64,000 bases of DNA from Anaerolineales bacterium (GTDB lineage: Bacteria; Chloroflexota; Anaerolineae; 4572-78; NAK82), in the NCBI GenBank assembly GCA_020343875.1, contig CP070811.1, positions 4,946,310-5,010,309 of the forward strand, in the 5' to 3' direction. Positions 35,587 through 44,563 of the stretch are shown piece after piece. Under the pieces are notes generated by a model. That model was not told where the DNA came from. It ran no database searches and saw only the letters and a list, made by a program, of their open reading frames with translations. The stretch's first letter is position 1. Every line of letters begins with the position of its first letter. A program made the position numbers and the translations under genes.

Positions 35587-38484
35587 ATGAAAAATCGGTT
35601 CTGGATTTTGCTGATACTGGTGGTCCTTACCATCGCATTCACCGGATGTAATATAGTGCCTGGTATTGAAGAAGAGCACACTCATTCTGTGCAGCCTCTT
35701 GAAGCAGCCAACTGGCCCACTCCGCAGCCAACCGCACAGCAGGCCTCGCCAACCCCTTTCCCCAAGATCACCCTGGCGCCGACCGCCACCCCAACTCGAC
35801 GCTCGCCTGAGGTAGGCACTGCCCCTGCCGAGCCAGAAGAACTTACCTTCAGCGGCGATTTGGGCCAATTAGTGCAACAGGTCACCCAGCTTAGCGGCGG
35901 CTTCCCGCCCGCGGCGGCGGCACTTGTCAAAACTGACCAGGTGATGGTTCGCCAGGGTCCAGATACTGCCTCCCCATCTCTAGGCACAGCGGAAGGGGGC
36001 GAGCTGGCAGCGGTGCTGGGCATGAGCGAGGCCGGGGATTGGCTATATGTGCTGACACGCTCCGTCCTACAGGGCTGGCTACCCAACGAGGCGCTGCAGA
36101 TCACGTTTTCGCTAGGCGAGGTGCCCACCTTGCCCCCAGACCCCACAGCCCAACAACCGCCCCAGGCGGATTCATCTGCCCCAGGTGCGAACAGCTTCTT
36201 AGGCGGATTAGAGCCGGTGGCGGTTTGCCTGATCACTGCCGATAGCGTAACCGTCCGGCAAGGTCCGGCTACCTCTTACCCCTCGGCAGGCGTGTTGGAC
36301 CAAGGTGAACTGGGAGGGGTAATGGGAGTAAACGCCACCCGTGATTGGCTGTACGTAGCCACCATCTCCGGGGTACACGGATGGCTGCCGGCTGGCACAG
36401 TGCGGTCAATGGGTTCACTGGCCGAAGCGCCGGTGCTACCTGCTACTCCGCTGACCGCAGCCATATCGCAGGCTGTTCCCTCACCTCGCACTGACTCCGG
36501 CGCCTTGCCAAACAGCCCGGTGGATAGCCAACCGCTGGCGCCAACCGACCTTAGCCCTATAGCCACAGCTCGAGTTGACAACGCTGGCTTAAACCTGCGA
36601 CAAGGGCCGGGCGCTGCCTATGAGCTACTCGGCGTCCTGCCTCGTGACGCCGAAGTCAGCGGGCTGGCTCTCAACACTACCCGGGAGTGGCTTCTGGTGA
36701 AGACAGCAGATGGGGAATTTGGGTGGGTCTCTCTGGAGTACTTGGCGCTGGATGGCTCACTGGCCGATGCCCTTCAGGTGATTTCGCCAGCGCCGGGCGA
36801 AACCCTGGCGCCCGGTCAAGTCGCGCCTATCTTCTCCTCATCCGCTCAGCCCGATACGTCCAAAACAATCGGGAATACCGACAATGCTCAAGCCGATATC
36901 GGCCCAACGCACCTGGAGCAACCCAGTGGGCCCAGCCCGGCGGCCATTGCCTTCGACCTAAGTCCTGTAACCATGGGCCATGCCAAGCGAGCCAGCGCTA
37001 CCCTTTACCGAGGGCCAGATACTGCTCTCCAGGCTATCGTCACCCTCTCTATAGATGAGACTGTCTCCCTATTGGCTCTTAATCAGGCCAGGGACTGGGC
37101 ACTGGTCAAACCGAGCGACTACTACAAGAGCCCTGGCTGGATCCCCCTGGAAGACCTGATCATCGAGGGTTCTCTGGCTGAGGCACCCCGCGTCACCACT
37201 GCCTGGGTAGACAGCAACGAACTGGCAGTCCGGCAGGGACCGGGCATCTTCTACGACCAGGTTGGCAACCTGGCCATCAACGATATGGTGCTGATACTGG
37301 GCCTTAATGAGGCCAAGAGCTGGGCGCTGACTCAACCTGTTTTGGGTGGTGGGCAGGGCTGGATCCCGGTCAGCTTTCTCACAGTCGCCGGATCCTGGGC
37401 AGATGTGCCCCTGGTCGCTGCGCCGCCTGTGCAGCCGGCGGCCACTTCCAACCAGTCGGCAGCCCCAGAAAATGCCAGCGCCGGCCCGGGAAGAATCGTC
37501 TTTCAATTGTCTAGCGGCGGTGACATCATGGTCGTCAACCCGGACGGTACGGGCCTGCGCCGTTTGACCCACGGCATCGACCCCGCTTTGTCTCCTGATG
37601 GTCAAACCGTAGCCTTCACTCGCTGGACCGGAGAAGATGGCGCTCTATGGCTCATCGACGTGAACGGGGACAACGAGCGGCCTGTACTGGGCGAAACCAA
37701 GCAGGCCAAACACCCCTCGTGGTCGCCCGATGGCCAGCGTATCGTGGTCAATTTTCAACACGAAGGCCGGCTCGATCCGAAACGAATTTGTGAAAACCTA
37801 CTTGAACTGGGAGGCAATATTCCTGACATCGCCTGGAACGTAGACCCTGATAGCATCGATGTCGACATAATCGATGGCATGCCATACCTCTGCTGGACCC
37901 TTCCGCCAGACCCCCATTGGGGACTGCGAGTGGCCAATATGCCTCCTTACCAATCAGCTGCCGCTCCTCCGAATGGAATGTTCGAGGATGTACCCTCCGA
38001 CACCTATGCCTTCGGCCCCGAATGGGACCCGGCCAACCCCTGGCGCATTGTAAGCAGCGGGCTTAACGGATTGGTGCAACTGGATGTGAACCGAGGCGAG
38101 CAATGGGCGCTGACTGAGCGGAGAGAGGACCATACGCCAACCTTTTCGCCAGGTGGGCGCTACATTGCAGTAGCCTTCAACAACCAGGGCCACTATGACA
38201 TTCACCGGCTGAACAGTGACGGCAGTGGACGTGTGTCTCTAACTCAGACTCCTCTCTGGGTCACGGCCAAGCCGGGCGAGCAAAAACTATGGAACAACGT
38301 TTCACCTGCCTGGTCTCCCGATGGTTCTCAGATAGCCTTCCTCACCGACCGCAGGGGACGTTGGGAGATTTGGGTTATGAATGCAGACGGGTCCAACCAA
38401 CGCCCCATGTTTTCAGACGAGTTGAACCACCAACTTCAGATAACCTATAATTTCGTCGACGAGCGGGTGCTAAGCTGGAGATAA
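35587..38484 (+). CDS. Large lipoprotein with five SH3b-like repeats and a TolB-like propeller
   Basis: This 965-residue exported lipoprotein (lipobox AFTGC, C21) has a Pro/Thr/Ala-rich linker and then five SH3b-like units. Each has a core of the type VRQGP or YRGP, a W-L/A-(Y/L/V)V strand and a GW(L/V/I) end, at about 110-180, 210-280, 320-390, 470-530 and 540-610. A TolB/PD40 beta-propeller follows with DIMVVNPDGTGLRRLT, SPDGQTVAFTRW, SWSPDGQRIVV and ALWLIDVNGDN. SH3b modules bind cell-wall peptides; the propeller is a protein-interaction fold. It lies 23 nt after the pump gene and is probably part of that operon. Its role with an efflux pump is not known; it may anchor the pump to the wall. 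Confidence 0.85.
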   Translation: MKNRFWILLILVVLTIAFTGCNIVPGIEEEHTHSVQPLEAANWPTPQPTAQQASPTPFPKITLAPTATPTRRSPEVGTAPAEPEELTFSGDLGQLVQQVTQLSGGFPPAAAALVKTDQVMVRQGPDTASPSLGTAEGGELAAVLGMSEAGDWLYVLTRSVLQGWLPNEALQITFSLGEVPTLPPDPTAQQPPQADSSAPGANSFLGGLEPVAVCLITADSVTVRQGPATSYPSAGVLDQGELGGVMGVNATRDWLYVATISGVHGWLPAGTVRSMGSLAEAPVLPATPLTAAISQAVPSPRTDSGALPNSPVDSQPLAPTDLSPIATARVDNAGLNLRQGPGAAYELLGVLPRDAEVSGLALNTTREWLLVKTADGEFGWVSLEYLALDGSLADALQVISPAPGETLAPGQVAPIFSSSAQPDTSKTIGNTDNAQADIGPTHLEQPSGPSPAAIAFDLSPVTMGHAKRASATLYRGPDTALQAIVTLSIDETVSLLALNQARDWALVKPSDYYKSPGWIPLEDLIIEGSLAEAPRVTTAWVDSNELAVRQGPGIFYDQVGNLAINDMVLILGLNEAKSWALTQPVLGGGQGWIPVSFLTVAGSWADVPLVAAPPVQPAATSNQSAAPENASAGPGRIVFQLSSGGDIMVVNPDGTGLRRLTHGIDPALSPDGQTVAFTRWTGEDGALWLIDVNGDNERPVLGETKQAKHPSWSPDGQRIVVNFQHEGRLDPKRICENLLELGGNIPDIAWNVDPDSIDVDIIDGMPYLCWTLPPDPHWGLRVANMPPYQSAAAPPNGMFEDVPSDTYAFGPEWDPANPWRIVSSGLNGLVQLDVNRGEQWALTERREDHTPTFSPGGRYIAVAFNNQGHYDIHRLNSDGSGRVSLTQTPLWVTAKPGEQKLWNNVSPAWSPDGSQIAFLTDRRGRWEIWVMNADGSNQRPMFSDELNHQLQITYNFVDERVLSWR

Positions 38485-38534
38485 GCACAACCAGGCTGCG
38501 CAGGCGGGAGAGCTATTGCCCGGCGAACACAATT

Positions 38535-38563
38535 TTGGAAGAACACGAGTTTTTTGGTATACT
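38535..38563 (+). promoter_or_regulatory. Candidate promoter of the heme sensor kinase operon
   Basis: TTGGAA (38535-38540), 17 nt, TATACT (38558-38563). Transcription from about 38570 would give a leader of nearly 160 nt with two self-complementary segments (ATTGCC 38574-38579 with GGCAAT 38596-38601; GCGCCT 38663-38668 with AGGCGC 38709-38714). No known RNA class was recognised in this leader. Confidence 0.5.
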
Positions 38564-38727
38564 TGTCATACGTATTGCCTGCCGGGTTGGCCGGGGGCAA
38601 TCTTGAGTTTATCAAACACTTGCCGTTCCGGTAGCTAGCATCAATTGGCGTATGGGGGGATGGCGCCTCAGGTTTGCCACGAAATTAAGCACCGGTCCTA
38701 TGATGCAAAGGCGCATGGAGGACTGTA

Positions 38728-41235
38728 ATGGATTTTTCAAAGCTTCCTTCCCCTAAATCTATACCCCACGCACCAAGGCTCTCTTCTGAGCCTCACTCTG
38801 GTTTCTCCCTATTCAAGCCAGGGCTGAGCTTCAGACTCTTGCTGATCGTGGTCGGTGTTTCACTGATTGGTATGCTGGTATCTTCCCTGCTCGTACTGAC
38901 CCTCCAACGGCAACAACTCATAGACAGCTCTGAAGCAGCCACCACTCGCCTGAGCAACGCCATTGAGGCCAGTCTGGGTCACGCTATGCTGACCAATGAT
39001 TGGGCATTGGTCAACCAAATGATCCAGGACGTGGTGGTCGATGAGACTGTGGAGAGAATCCGCATCATAGATGCCCAGGGTAAAGTCCGGGTCAGCTCAA
39101 TACCGGCCGAGATGGGGACACTCCTAGACCGAACAGAACCAGCTTGTCAGTTCTGCCACGCCGAAGGTTACGAGCCACAAATCAAGACGGCCATTCTCAG
39201 CTCGCAATCAGGCGAGGACGCCTTGGTCAACGTCAACCTGATCCACAATCGATCACAGTGCGAAAGTTGCCACGATCCCCAAAGCCAAATTCTGGGCATC
39301 TTGGTGATCGAAGCGCCCCTGGCTGACCTGCAGGATCAACTGACCGCAGGCTTGTGGCGCATAGCCTTGTCAGCCTTAGCCAGCTTCTTGCTGTTGGTAG
39401 GACTGATGATCCTGGCCCTCAGAACCTATGTTATCCAGCCAGTTGGTGAGCTGGCCAGGGGCGTGGCTGAGATCACGAACGGGAATCTAGACTACCAGGT
39501 GACGACAACCAGCCATGATGAATTGGGTGAGCTGGCTAACTCATTTGACGCAATGCGGCAGGAATTGAAGAGCTCCCATGCCAAGATGCAACGGCGCAAC
39601 CAGGAACTGTCGGTGCTCAACGAGGTAGCCTTGGCCGCTGGCCAATCTCTGGATTTGCAGGAAATTCTAGATCTGGCCCTGGGCACCGTGGTGAACAGGC
39701 TCGGGATGCAGACCGGTGCCATCACCTTGCTCGATGCAGAAACGGGCCGCTTCATGCTGCGCGCCTCACGGGGCCTCACCCAGACACAATGTCAGCACAT
39801 CGAAAGCCGCCGGGAGCACCCTGACGAGGATATCTCCCGGCAAGTATTCCAGGCTGGCAAGGCAATCCTCGTGGCAGATATGCAAGCCGACAGTCGCTTT
39901 GAGGGCATCTGGGATGACCTGCGAGGCTGCTCCTTCACCATGGTGCCCCTCAAGTCAAAAGGTGAAATCGTGGGCACGATGGCGCTGGCCACTCATCCCG
40001 GACAGCCACTCACGGAGCGGACGGTAGAGGTTCTTGAGATAGTGGGCCGTGAGATCGGCATGGCCATTGACAATGCTCTTCTGCTGGAAGAAACCAGCCG
40101 CCGTGAACAGGAGGCGACGGACCTCTACCGGCTTGGGACACAGGTCTCTGGCTCGCTGGAACTTAGCAAAGTCCTGGATGCCGTGGCCGAAGGGGCGCGG
40201 CAACTACTGGGCGCCGACATCGGGATGGTTGGTCTAGTAGACCAGACCAAGAGCGAAGTGTCTGTCAAGGCCATTGCCGGGGCACGCACGCAAGCGCTGA
40301 GGAAACTGAGCATTCCGATCACAGATGAGAGGCTGGGCAGCACTATCGCCTCAGGCCAGCCCATCATCTTCGAAGAGTGGCAGCCGGATCGGTTGATCCG
40401 CTCCGCCGATGACCTGAGCGTCACTGAGGGGGTTGTTTCCTTCATGGCTGTACCTCTGCAACGGGGTAACCGCCTGGTCGGATTGGTGGGCGTGATGACG
40501 CGGCAGCACCGCCGCTTTGCACATGATGATTCCAGATTGCTTTTGCGCCTGGCCCATCATGTTGTAGTAGCGATTGAAAACGCCCAACTGTACCAACAAG
40601 TTGGTCACCTGGTTATCCTGGAAGAACGGGATCGGCTGGCGCGCGAGCTCCACGACTACCTGGCTCAGGCCTTAGGTTACTTGAACTTGAAGATCTCTAT
40701 CACTGGCGACCTTCTATCCCATGCTCAGATCGATCAAGCTCAGAACAGCTTGCTGGAATTGAAGCAGATCGCCGGCGAGACATACACCGACGTGCGCGAG
40801 GCAATCTTCAGCCTGCGCACCGCAGCCTCGTCAGGGCTAGGGCTCCTGCCCACGCTACAGGAGTACCTGGCCGAGTACCGGCTACACTACGGCGTAGACG
40901 CCCGCCTGGTGGCGGAGAAGGATCTTGCCCAGTTCTCGCCCGAGGTGGATATCCAAGTCCTGCGCATCATCCAGGAAGCGTTGACCAATGTGCGCAAACA
41001 CGCACAGGCGAACAACGCTTGGGTTCGCTTCGAGGGGAACAACGGCCAGGTACGCATCACCGTCGAGGATGACGGGCAGGGATTCGACCCGGCCCAGGTC
41101 AGGGGGGAAGGCCGCCGCTATTTCGGCTTACAGATAATGCGCGAGCGCGCAGAGAGCGTGGGAGGGCACCTGGAATTTGACTCCCAGCCCGGCAAGGGGA
41201 CACGGGTTGTGATCCAGGTCCCTATGGCACTCTAG
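38728..41235 (+). CDS. NarX-type sensor histidine kinase with two c-type heme motifs
   Basis: This 835-residue kinase has a membrane helix at about 34-58, an outer domain at about 60-209, a second helix at about 210-232, then HAMP, two GAF domains, a HisKA_3 box (ERDRLARELHDYLAQ, His642) and HATPase (VEDDGQGFDP). The outer domain contains two CxxCH motifs, CQFCH at 140-144 and CESCH at 178-182, the covalent attachment signature for heme c. The sensor could therefore bind two hemes and read redox state, oxygen or NO. GGAGGA precedes the ATG. A response regulator gene follows after 11 nt, and an octaheme cytochrome module lies downstream. Heme attachment needs cytochrome c maturation genes, not seen in the window. 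Confidence 0.92.
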   Translation: MDFSKLPSPKSIPHAPRLSSEPHSGFSLFKPGLSFRLLLIVVGVSLIGMLVSSLLVLTLQRQQLIDSSEAATTRLSNAIEASLGHAMLTNDWALVNQMIQDVVVDETVERIRIIDAQGKVRVSSIPAEMGTLLDRTEPACQFCHAEGYEPQIKTAILSSQSGEDALVNVNLIHNRSQCESCHDPQSQILGILVIEAPLADLQDQLTAGLWRIALSALASFLLLVGLMILALRTYVIQPVGELARGVAEITNGNLDYQVTTTSHDELGELANSFDAMRQELKSSHAKMQRRNQELSVLNEVALAAGQSLDLQEILDLALGTVVNRLGMQTGAITLLDAETGRFMLRASRGLTQTQCQHIESRREHPDEDISRQVFQAGKAILVADMQADSRFEGIWDDLRGCSFTMVPLKSKGEIVGTMALATHPGQPLTERTVEVLEIVGREIGMAIDNALLLEETSRREQEATDLYRLGTQVSGSLELSKVLDAVAEGARQLLGADIGMVGLVDQTKSEVSVKAIAGARTQALRKLSIPITDERLGSTIASGQPIIFEEWQPDRLIRSADDLSVTEGVVSFMAVPLQRGNRLVGLVGVMTRQHRRFAHDDSRLLLRLAHHVVVAIENAQLYQQVGHLVILEERDRLARELHDYLAQALGYLNLKISITGDLLSHAQIDQAQNSLLELKQIAGETYTDVREAIFSLRTAASSGLGLLPTLQEYLAEYRLHYGVDARLVAEKDLAQFSPEVDIQVLRIIQEALTNVRKHAQANNAWVRFEGNNGQVRITVEDDGQGFDPAQVRGEGRRYFGLQIMRERAESVGGHLEFDSQPGKGTRVVIQVPMAL

Positions 41236-41246
41236 GGGGGAAGAGC

Positions 41247-41921
41247 ATGGCAGAACCGTTACGCATCTTGTTGGTGGACGACCACATCCTTTTCCGTAAA
41301 GGGGTGGCATCCCTGATTGTATCCCACCAAGGCATGGAGGTTGCGGGAGAGGCGGGGGATGGACTTGAAGCAGTCGCCCAGGCACGGAAAGTGATGCCCG
41401 ATGTCATCCTGATGGACATCAGTATGCCGAAATGTAATGGCCTGGAGGCTACCCGGCTTATCAAGCGAGAGATGCCTCACGTAAAGATCATTATGCTGAC
41501 GGTGTCTGACGATGACCGTGATCTATTCGCAGCCATTAAGGATGGGGCCGAGGGATATTTACTGAAGAACCTGGAACCCCGCCAGTTCTTTGATATGCTG
41601 GAGGGTATCCGCCAGGGAGAGGTCGCCATCTCCGGAGTCATGGCATCCAAGATCCTGCACGAGTTCAGGCAACCAGAGCAAAGCCTGGCTCAGCCTTCCG
41701 AGGAGGGAGACGAACTGACGTCGAGAGAGATTGAGGTTCTGGAACTGGTAGTGGAAGGCAACACGAACAAGGAAATCGCTGAATCTTTATCGATTACAGA
41801 AAACACCGTCAAGATTCACCTGCGCAACATCCTGGAGAAACTACATTTGCAGAACCGTATCCAGGCCGCCGTGTACGCGGTGCGTCAGGGTTTGGTAGGC
41901 CATTCCCAGCAGGCGCAGTAG
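41247..41921 (+). CDS. NarL/FixJ-family response regulator
   Basis: This 224-residue regulator starts 11 nt after the heme-motif kinase and is its probable partner. The receiver has the acidic pair (LLVDDHILFRKG), phospho-Asp in DVILMDISMPKCNG, Thr in MLTVSDDD and Lys in YLLKNLEP. The C-terminal LuxR helix-turn-helix reads SREIEVLELVVEGNTNKEI and SITENTVKIHLRNIL. It would control transcription in response to the redox signal sensed by the kinase; targets could include the cytochrome module that begins at 42618. A strong terminator follows at 41993-42014. Confidence 0.93.
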   Translation: MAEPLRILLVDDHILFRKGVASLIVSHQGMEVAGEAGDGLEAVAQARKVMPDVILMDISMPKCNGLEATRLIKREMPHVKIIMLTVSDDDRDLFAAIKDGAEGYLLKNLEPRQFFDMLEGIRQGEVAISGVMASKILHEFRQPEQSLAQPSEEGDELTSREIEVLELVVEGNTNKEIAESLSITENTVKIHLRNILEKLHLQNRIQAAVYAVRQGLVGHSQQAQ

Positions 41922-41992
41922 CTCACTTGAGCGACATATTCACCCCAACCGCATAACCCAATTGAGCAATATTGGCTGCTTGTTCACCCAGT

Positions 41993-42017
41993 AGAGCTAT
42001 CGAAAGATAGCTCTTTT
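41993..42017 (+). terminator. Intrinsic terminator after the kinase/regulator pair
   Basis: AGAGCTATC (41993-42001) and GATAGCTCT (42006-42014) form a perfect 9-bp stem with a GAAA tetraloop, followed by TTTATT. Confidence 0.9.
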
Positions 42018-42068
42018 ATTATGTCCAAAATCGCCTAGGTTAGTATCGGAGGCAGCGGACAGAAGCGA

Positions 42069-42074
42069 TATAAT
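42069..42074 (+). promoter_or_regulatory. Candidate -10 box before the degenerate receiver gene
   Basis: A perfect TATAAT lies 40 nt before the ATG at 42114. No good -35 box is found 16-18 nt upstream, so the promoter may need an activator. The adjacent NarL-type regulator is a candidate. Confidence 0.4.
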
Positions 42075-42113
42075 ATATGTGCACAAGCGATCATCTCCCA
42101 AAGGCAGGTGCTG

Positions 42114-42551
42114 ATGAAACGTATTTTTCTGCTTTCAAGCCATCCACTGTTTGGCCAGGGTGTCGAGAGTTTGCTCCGCCGGGAAACCGAGCTCGATATC
42201 GTAGGGAGGGAGAGTGATATAGATAGAGCCATTGCTCGGATCAAGAAACTTCGACCAGACGCGGTCATCGTGGACAGCAACGACTCAATTCCTGATCCAG
42301 CCCTGGTAGTTATGCGCTTCTTAAGAGAAGGCCTGGAAACCATGGTTATCGGAGTGAATCTTTGGGACAACGTGGTCTGCGTTTACCGCGGCCAGCAAGG
42401 GGTGATTAAGGAAGTCCGGGACCTGGTACAGGCGATCCACGGAGAGGGCCTCAAGGTCCCCCCACCCAGCGCCAGGAGGCGCGGATCATCCCTTGAAAGC
42501 GCATTGAAATTAGGCTTTCAACTTCCCTGGAACAAAACTCAGAAGAAGTAG
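42114..42551 (+). CDS. Stand-alone degenerate receiver-like protein
   Basis: This 145-residue protein looks like a single receiver domain of the NarL type, with a basic C-terminal tail in place of a DNA-binding domain. The first strand reads IFLLSSHPLFGQGVESLL, so the acidic pair of normal receivers is replaced by Ser-Ser. The possible phospho-Asp strand is DAVIVDSNDS. The Lys of the last strand is not recognisable (VYRGQQGVIKEV). It is therefore probably not a regular phosphoreceiver and may act as a protein-interaction module. The ATG at 42114 follows AAAGGCAGG. It lies between the two-component pair and the cytochrome genes, 66 nt before the octaheme gene. Confidence 0.75.
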   Translation: MKRIFLLSSHPLFGQGVESLLRRETELDIVGRESDIDRAIARIKKLRPDAVIVDSNDSIPDPALVVMRFLREGLETMVIGVNLWDNVVCVYRGQQGVIKEVRDLVQAIHGEGLKVPPPSARRRGSSLESALKLGFQLPWNKTQKK

Positions 42552-42617
42552 ATCTTGCTAAACCTTATTGAGCTGCGAAAGCGATCAAATCTCCAACTCA
42601 AGCCTGGAGGGATACTT

Positions 42618-43613
42618 ATGGCAACAACAAATACCACTCGCCCCAAAGCCAGAACCTATGGACGTCTCGTTCTTGTCGGTTATCTGGCTGTGCTACTCGG
42701 CCTGTTCCCCCCCGTCACAACCTTGGCTGCACCCCCCGAGCCTGGCCACGCAGGTCCTGAGCAGTGTAGGGTATGCCATTCAACAGAAACAGCAGCCTGG
42801 CAGAACTCTCCCCACGCGCAAGCGCTAGCAGACATTGAGGAGTCACTGCAGTTAGCCTGCGCCGAGGAGGAGGAAAGCGCAGACTGCGATTGCCTGAGCT
42901 GTCACACCACCGACTTTGACCCGGTTGAACGTACCTATGACTACGGCGGTGTATCCTGTGAGGCCTGCCACGGTGTCTACGTCGAAGGTCACCCCAAAGA
43001 GGGTGTAATGAACCTGGATGCCGACTCGTCCGTGTGCAGCGACTGCCACGCCGAGACCTATAAACAATGGCAAGAGAGCCCTCACGCTCAGGCTGACGTG
43101 CAGTGTATCGGCTGTCACCAGTCGCACTCACAGGACTTCCGGTTGGTCGATGAAGCACTATGCGGCGCCTGTCACCGCGACACACTTGAGAGTTTCACCC
43201 ACACCGCTCACGAGAGCGCAGAGGTCAACTGCACCGACTGCCACCTCTCATCCGGGCCTGTACCCGAGGCAGGTGCCCTGGCCAGTGCCAGGCAATTCAC
43301 CAGCCCTGCTCAAGTACCGAGTCACAGCTTCAGTGTTGTCTCATCTCAGGCCTGCGTGGGCTGCCACGCTCAGACCATCCACGAGGTAGTGCCGTGTGAA
43401 GATCTGACCCAGCAAGCTAACGCGGAGCTGTTGGCCACGGCCAACCGTGTGCCAGATCTGACGGCCAAATTGAAGGCTTCAGAAAAAGCTGTCAAGAACC
43501 TGCGGGTAATGACCCTGGTTAGCTTGGGCTGGGGAATAGGCATCGGTGGCATCATGGGTGTCTTCTTCGTGCTCATCGTCAATTACGCCAGTCAAGGGAG
43601 GAAAAAGCAATGA
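42618..43613 (+). CDS. Membrane-anchored octaheme cytochrome c
   Basis: Starting at the ATG at 42618 (GGAGGG upstream), the 331-residue protein has a signal peptide (about 16-38) and eight CxxCH motifs at 50-54, 92-96, 114-118, 140-144, 163-167, 182-186, 205-209 and 246-250. It ends with a membrane helix at about 298-323. HSP/HAxA-type His residues between motifs could be distal ligands. The protein faces outside and is anchored by its C-terminus. With the FeS and NrfD-like proteins encoded next it probably moves electrons between the quinone pool and an external acceptor or donor. No catalytic residues of nitrite or hydroxylamine reductases (for example a CxxCK site) are present. The stop overlaps the next start (ATGA). 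Confidence 0.92.
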   Translation: MATTNTTRPKARTYGRLVLVGYLAVLLGLFPPVTTLAAPPEPGHAGPEQCRVCHSTETAAWQNSPHAQALADIEESLQLACAEEEESADCDCLSCHTTDFDPVERTYDYGGVSCEACHGVYVEGHPKEGVMNLDADSSVCSDCHAETYKQWQESPHAQADVQCIGCHQSHSQDFRLVDEALCGACHRDTLESFTHTAHESAEVNCTDCHLSSGPVPEAGALASARQFTSPAQVPSHSFSVVSSQACVGCHAQTIHEVVPCEDLTQQANAELLATANRVPDLTAKLKASEKAVKNLRVMTLVSLGWGIGIGGIMGVFFVLIVNYASQGRKKQ

Positions 43614-44560
43614 ACGTTCCCAACAAACCCAAACTCTCGCGACGCGAACTCTTGAAAAGGATTGGCACCGGCATAGCAGCTACCGCCACCGCCTCACTGT
43701 TCGCCAGTAAGGCATATCACGTTCACGCCGTTTTAAAGCCAGAGACACAAAGCTGGGGCATGCTGATCGACCTCACACGATGTGTCGGCTGCAATTCATG
43801 TGCACTGGCCTGCAAAGAAATCAACAACCTGCCCGGTGCTGGTGCTGTGCCCCAGTCGCTTGAAAGTGATACCTATACCTTCGTAGATACGTGCCTGGTG
43901 ACCACGGCCACTGAAGAAGCGGAACCTCGCTATGTGAAGCGCCAATGCATGCACTGCCTGAGCCCTGCCTGTGTCTCAGCCTGTCCGGCCGCGGCGATGT
44001 ACAGTAGCGGCCAGGGACCGGTGGTCTATCGCCCCAATCGTTGTCTCGGCTGCCGTTATTGCCAGCTTGTCTGTCCCTTCGAGGTGCCCCGCTTTGATTG
44101 GAAAAACGGCATTAGCCCCAAGATCAGTAAATGCTGGCTATGCTACGATCGCTTGCAGGCGGCTCAAAAGCCAGCTTGTGCCGAGGCCTGCCCCGCTGGC
44201 GCACTGCGCTTTGGGCAAAGGGAAGCATTATTGGCCCAGGCACACGCTCAAATAGCCTCCAACCCTGGTCGCTATGTAGACCACGTCTTCGGCGAGCTTG
44301 AAGTAGGAGGGACCTCGATGCTTTACCTGTCGGATGTGCCCTTTGAGCAGCTGGGTTTTCCAACTACCCTACCTCTAACTGCCCTGCCTGAAGCGTCCCA
44401 CCAAGCTATGGCCAAATTACCCTTCGTGATCGGCGGCGTGGCGGCCGTGATGACAGGCGTTGCGGTTTATACGCACCGCACTCCCCACATATCCATTCAG
44501 GAGCACGAAGCGTTGCCAGAAACCGAAGTACCTGTAGCATCTGACGGCAATGAGGAGTAA
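43610..44560 (+). CDS. Tat-exported ferredoxin-like subunit (HybA/DmsB/NrfC type)
   Basis: This 316-residue protein begins with a Tat signal (SRRELLKRIG) and has the four-cluster ferredoxin layout of DmsB/HybA: CVGCNSCALACKE, CMHCLSPACVSACP, CLGCRYCQLVCPFEVP and CWLCYDRL...CAEACP. A membrane helix near 270-290 (PFVIGGVAAVMTGVAVY) resembles the tail of HybA. It would pass electrons between the NrfD-like membrane subunit and the octaheme cytochrome on the outside. It overlaps the cytochrome gene by four bases and is 3 nt from the next gene. No molybdopterin or hydrogenase catalytic subunit accompanies it here. Confidence 0.92.
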   Translation: MNVPNKPKLSRRELLKRIGTGIAATATASLFASKAYHVHAVLKPETQSWGMLIDLTRCVGCNSCALACKEINNLPGAGAVPQSLESDTYTFVDTCLVTTATEEAEPRYVKRQCMHCLSPACVSACPAAAMYSSGQGPVVYRPNRCLGCRYCQLVCPFEVPRFDWKNGISPKISKCWLCYDRLQAAQKPACAEACPAGALRFGQREALLAQAHAQIASNPGRYVDHVFGELEVGGTSMLYLSDVPFEQLGFPTTLPLTALPEASHQAMAKLPFVIGGVAAVMTGVAVYTHRTPHISIQEHEALPETEVPVASDGNEE

Positions 44561-44563
44561 GCG

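Noticed and set aside
38574-38727. c-di-GMP-I or fluoride riboswitch before the heme sensor kinase
   Set aside because: Short pieces resemble parts of both classes (for example ATGCAAAG and GATGG), but the conserved order and pairing were not found.
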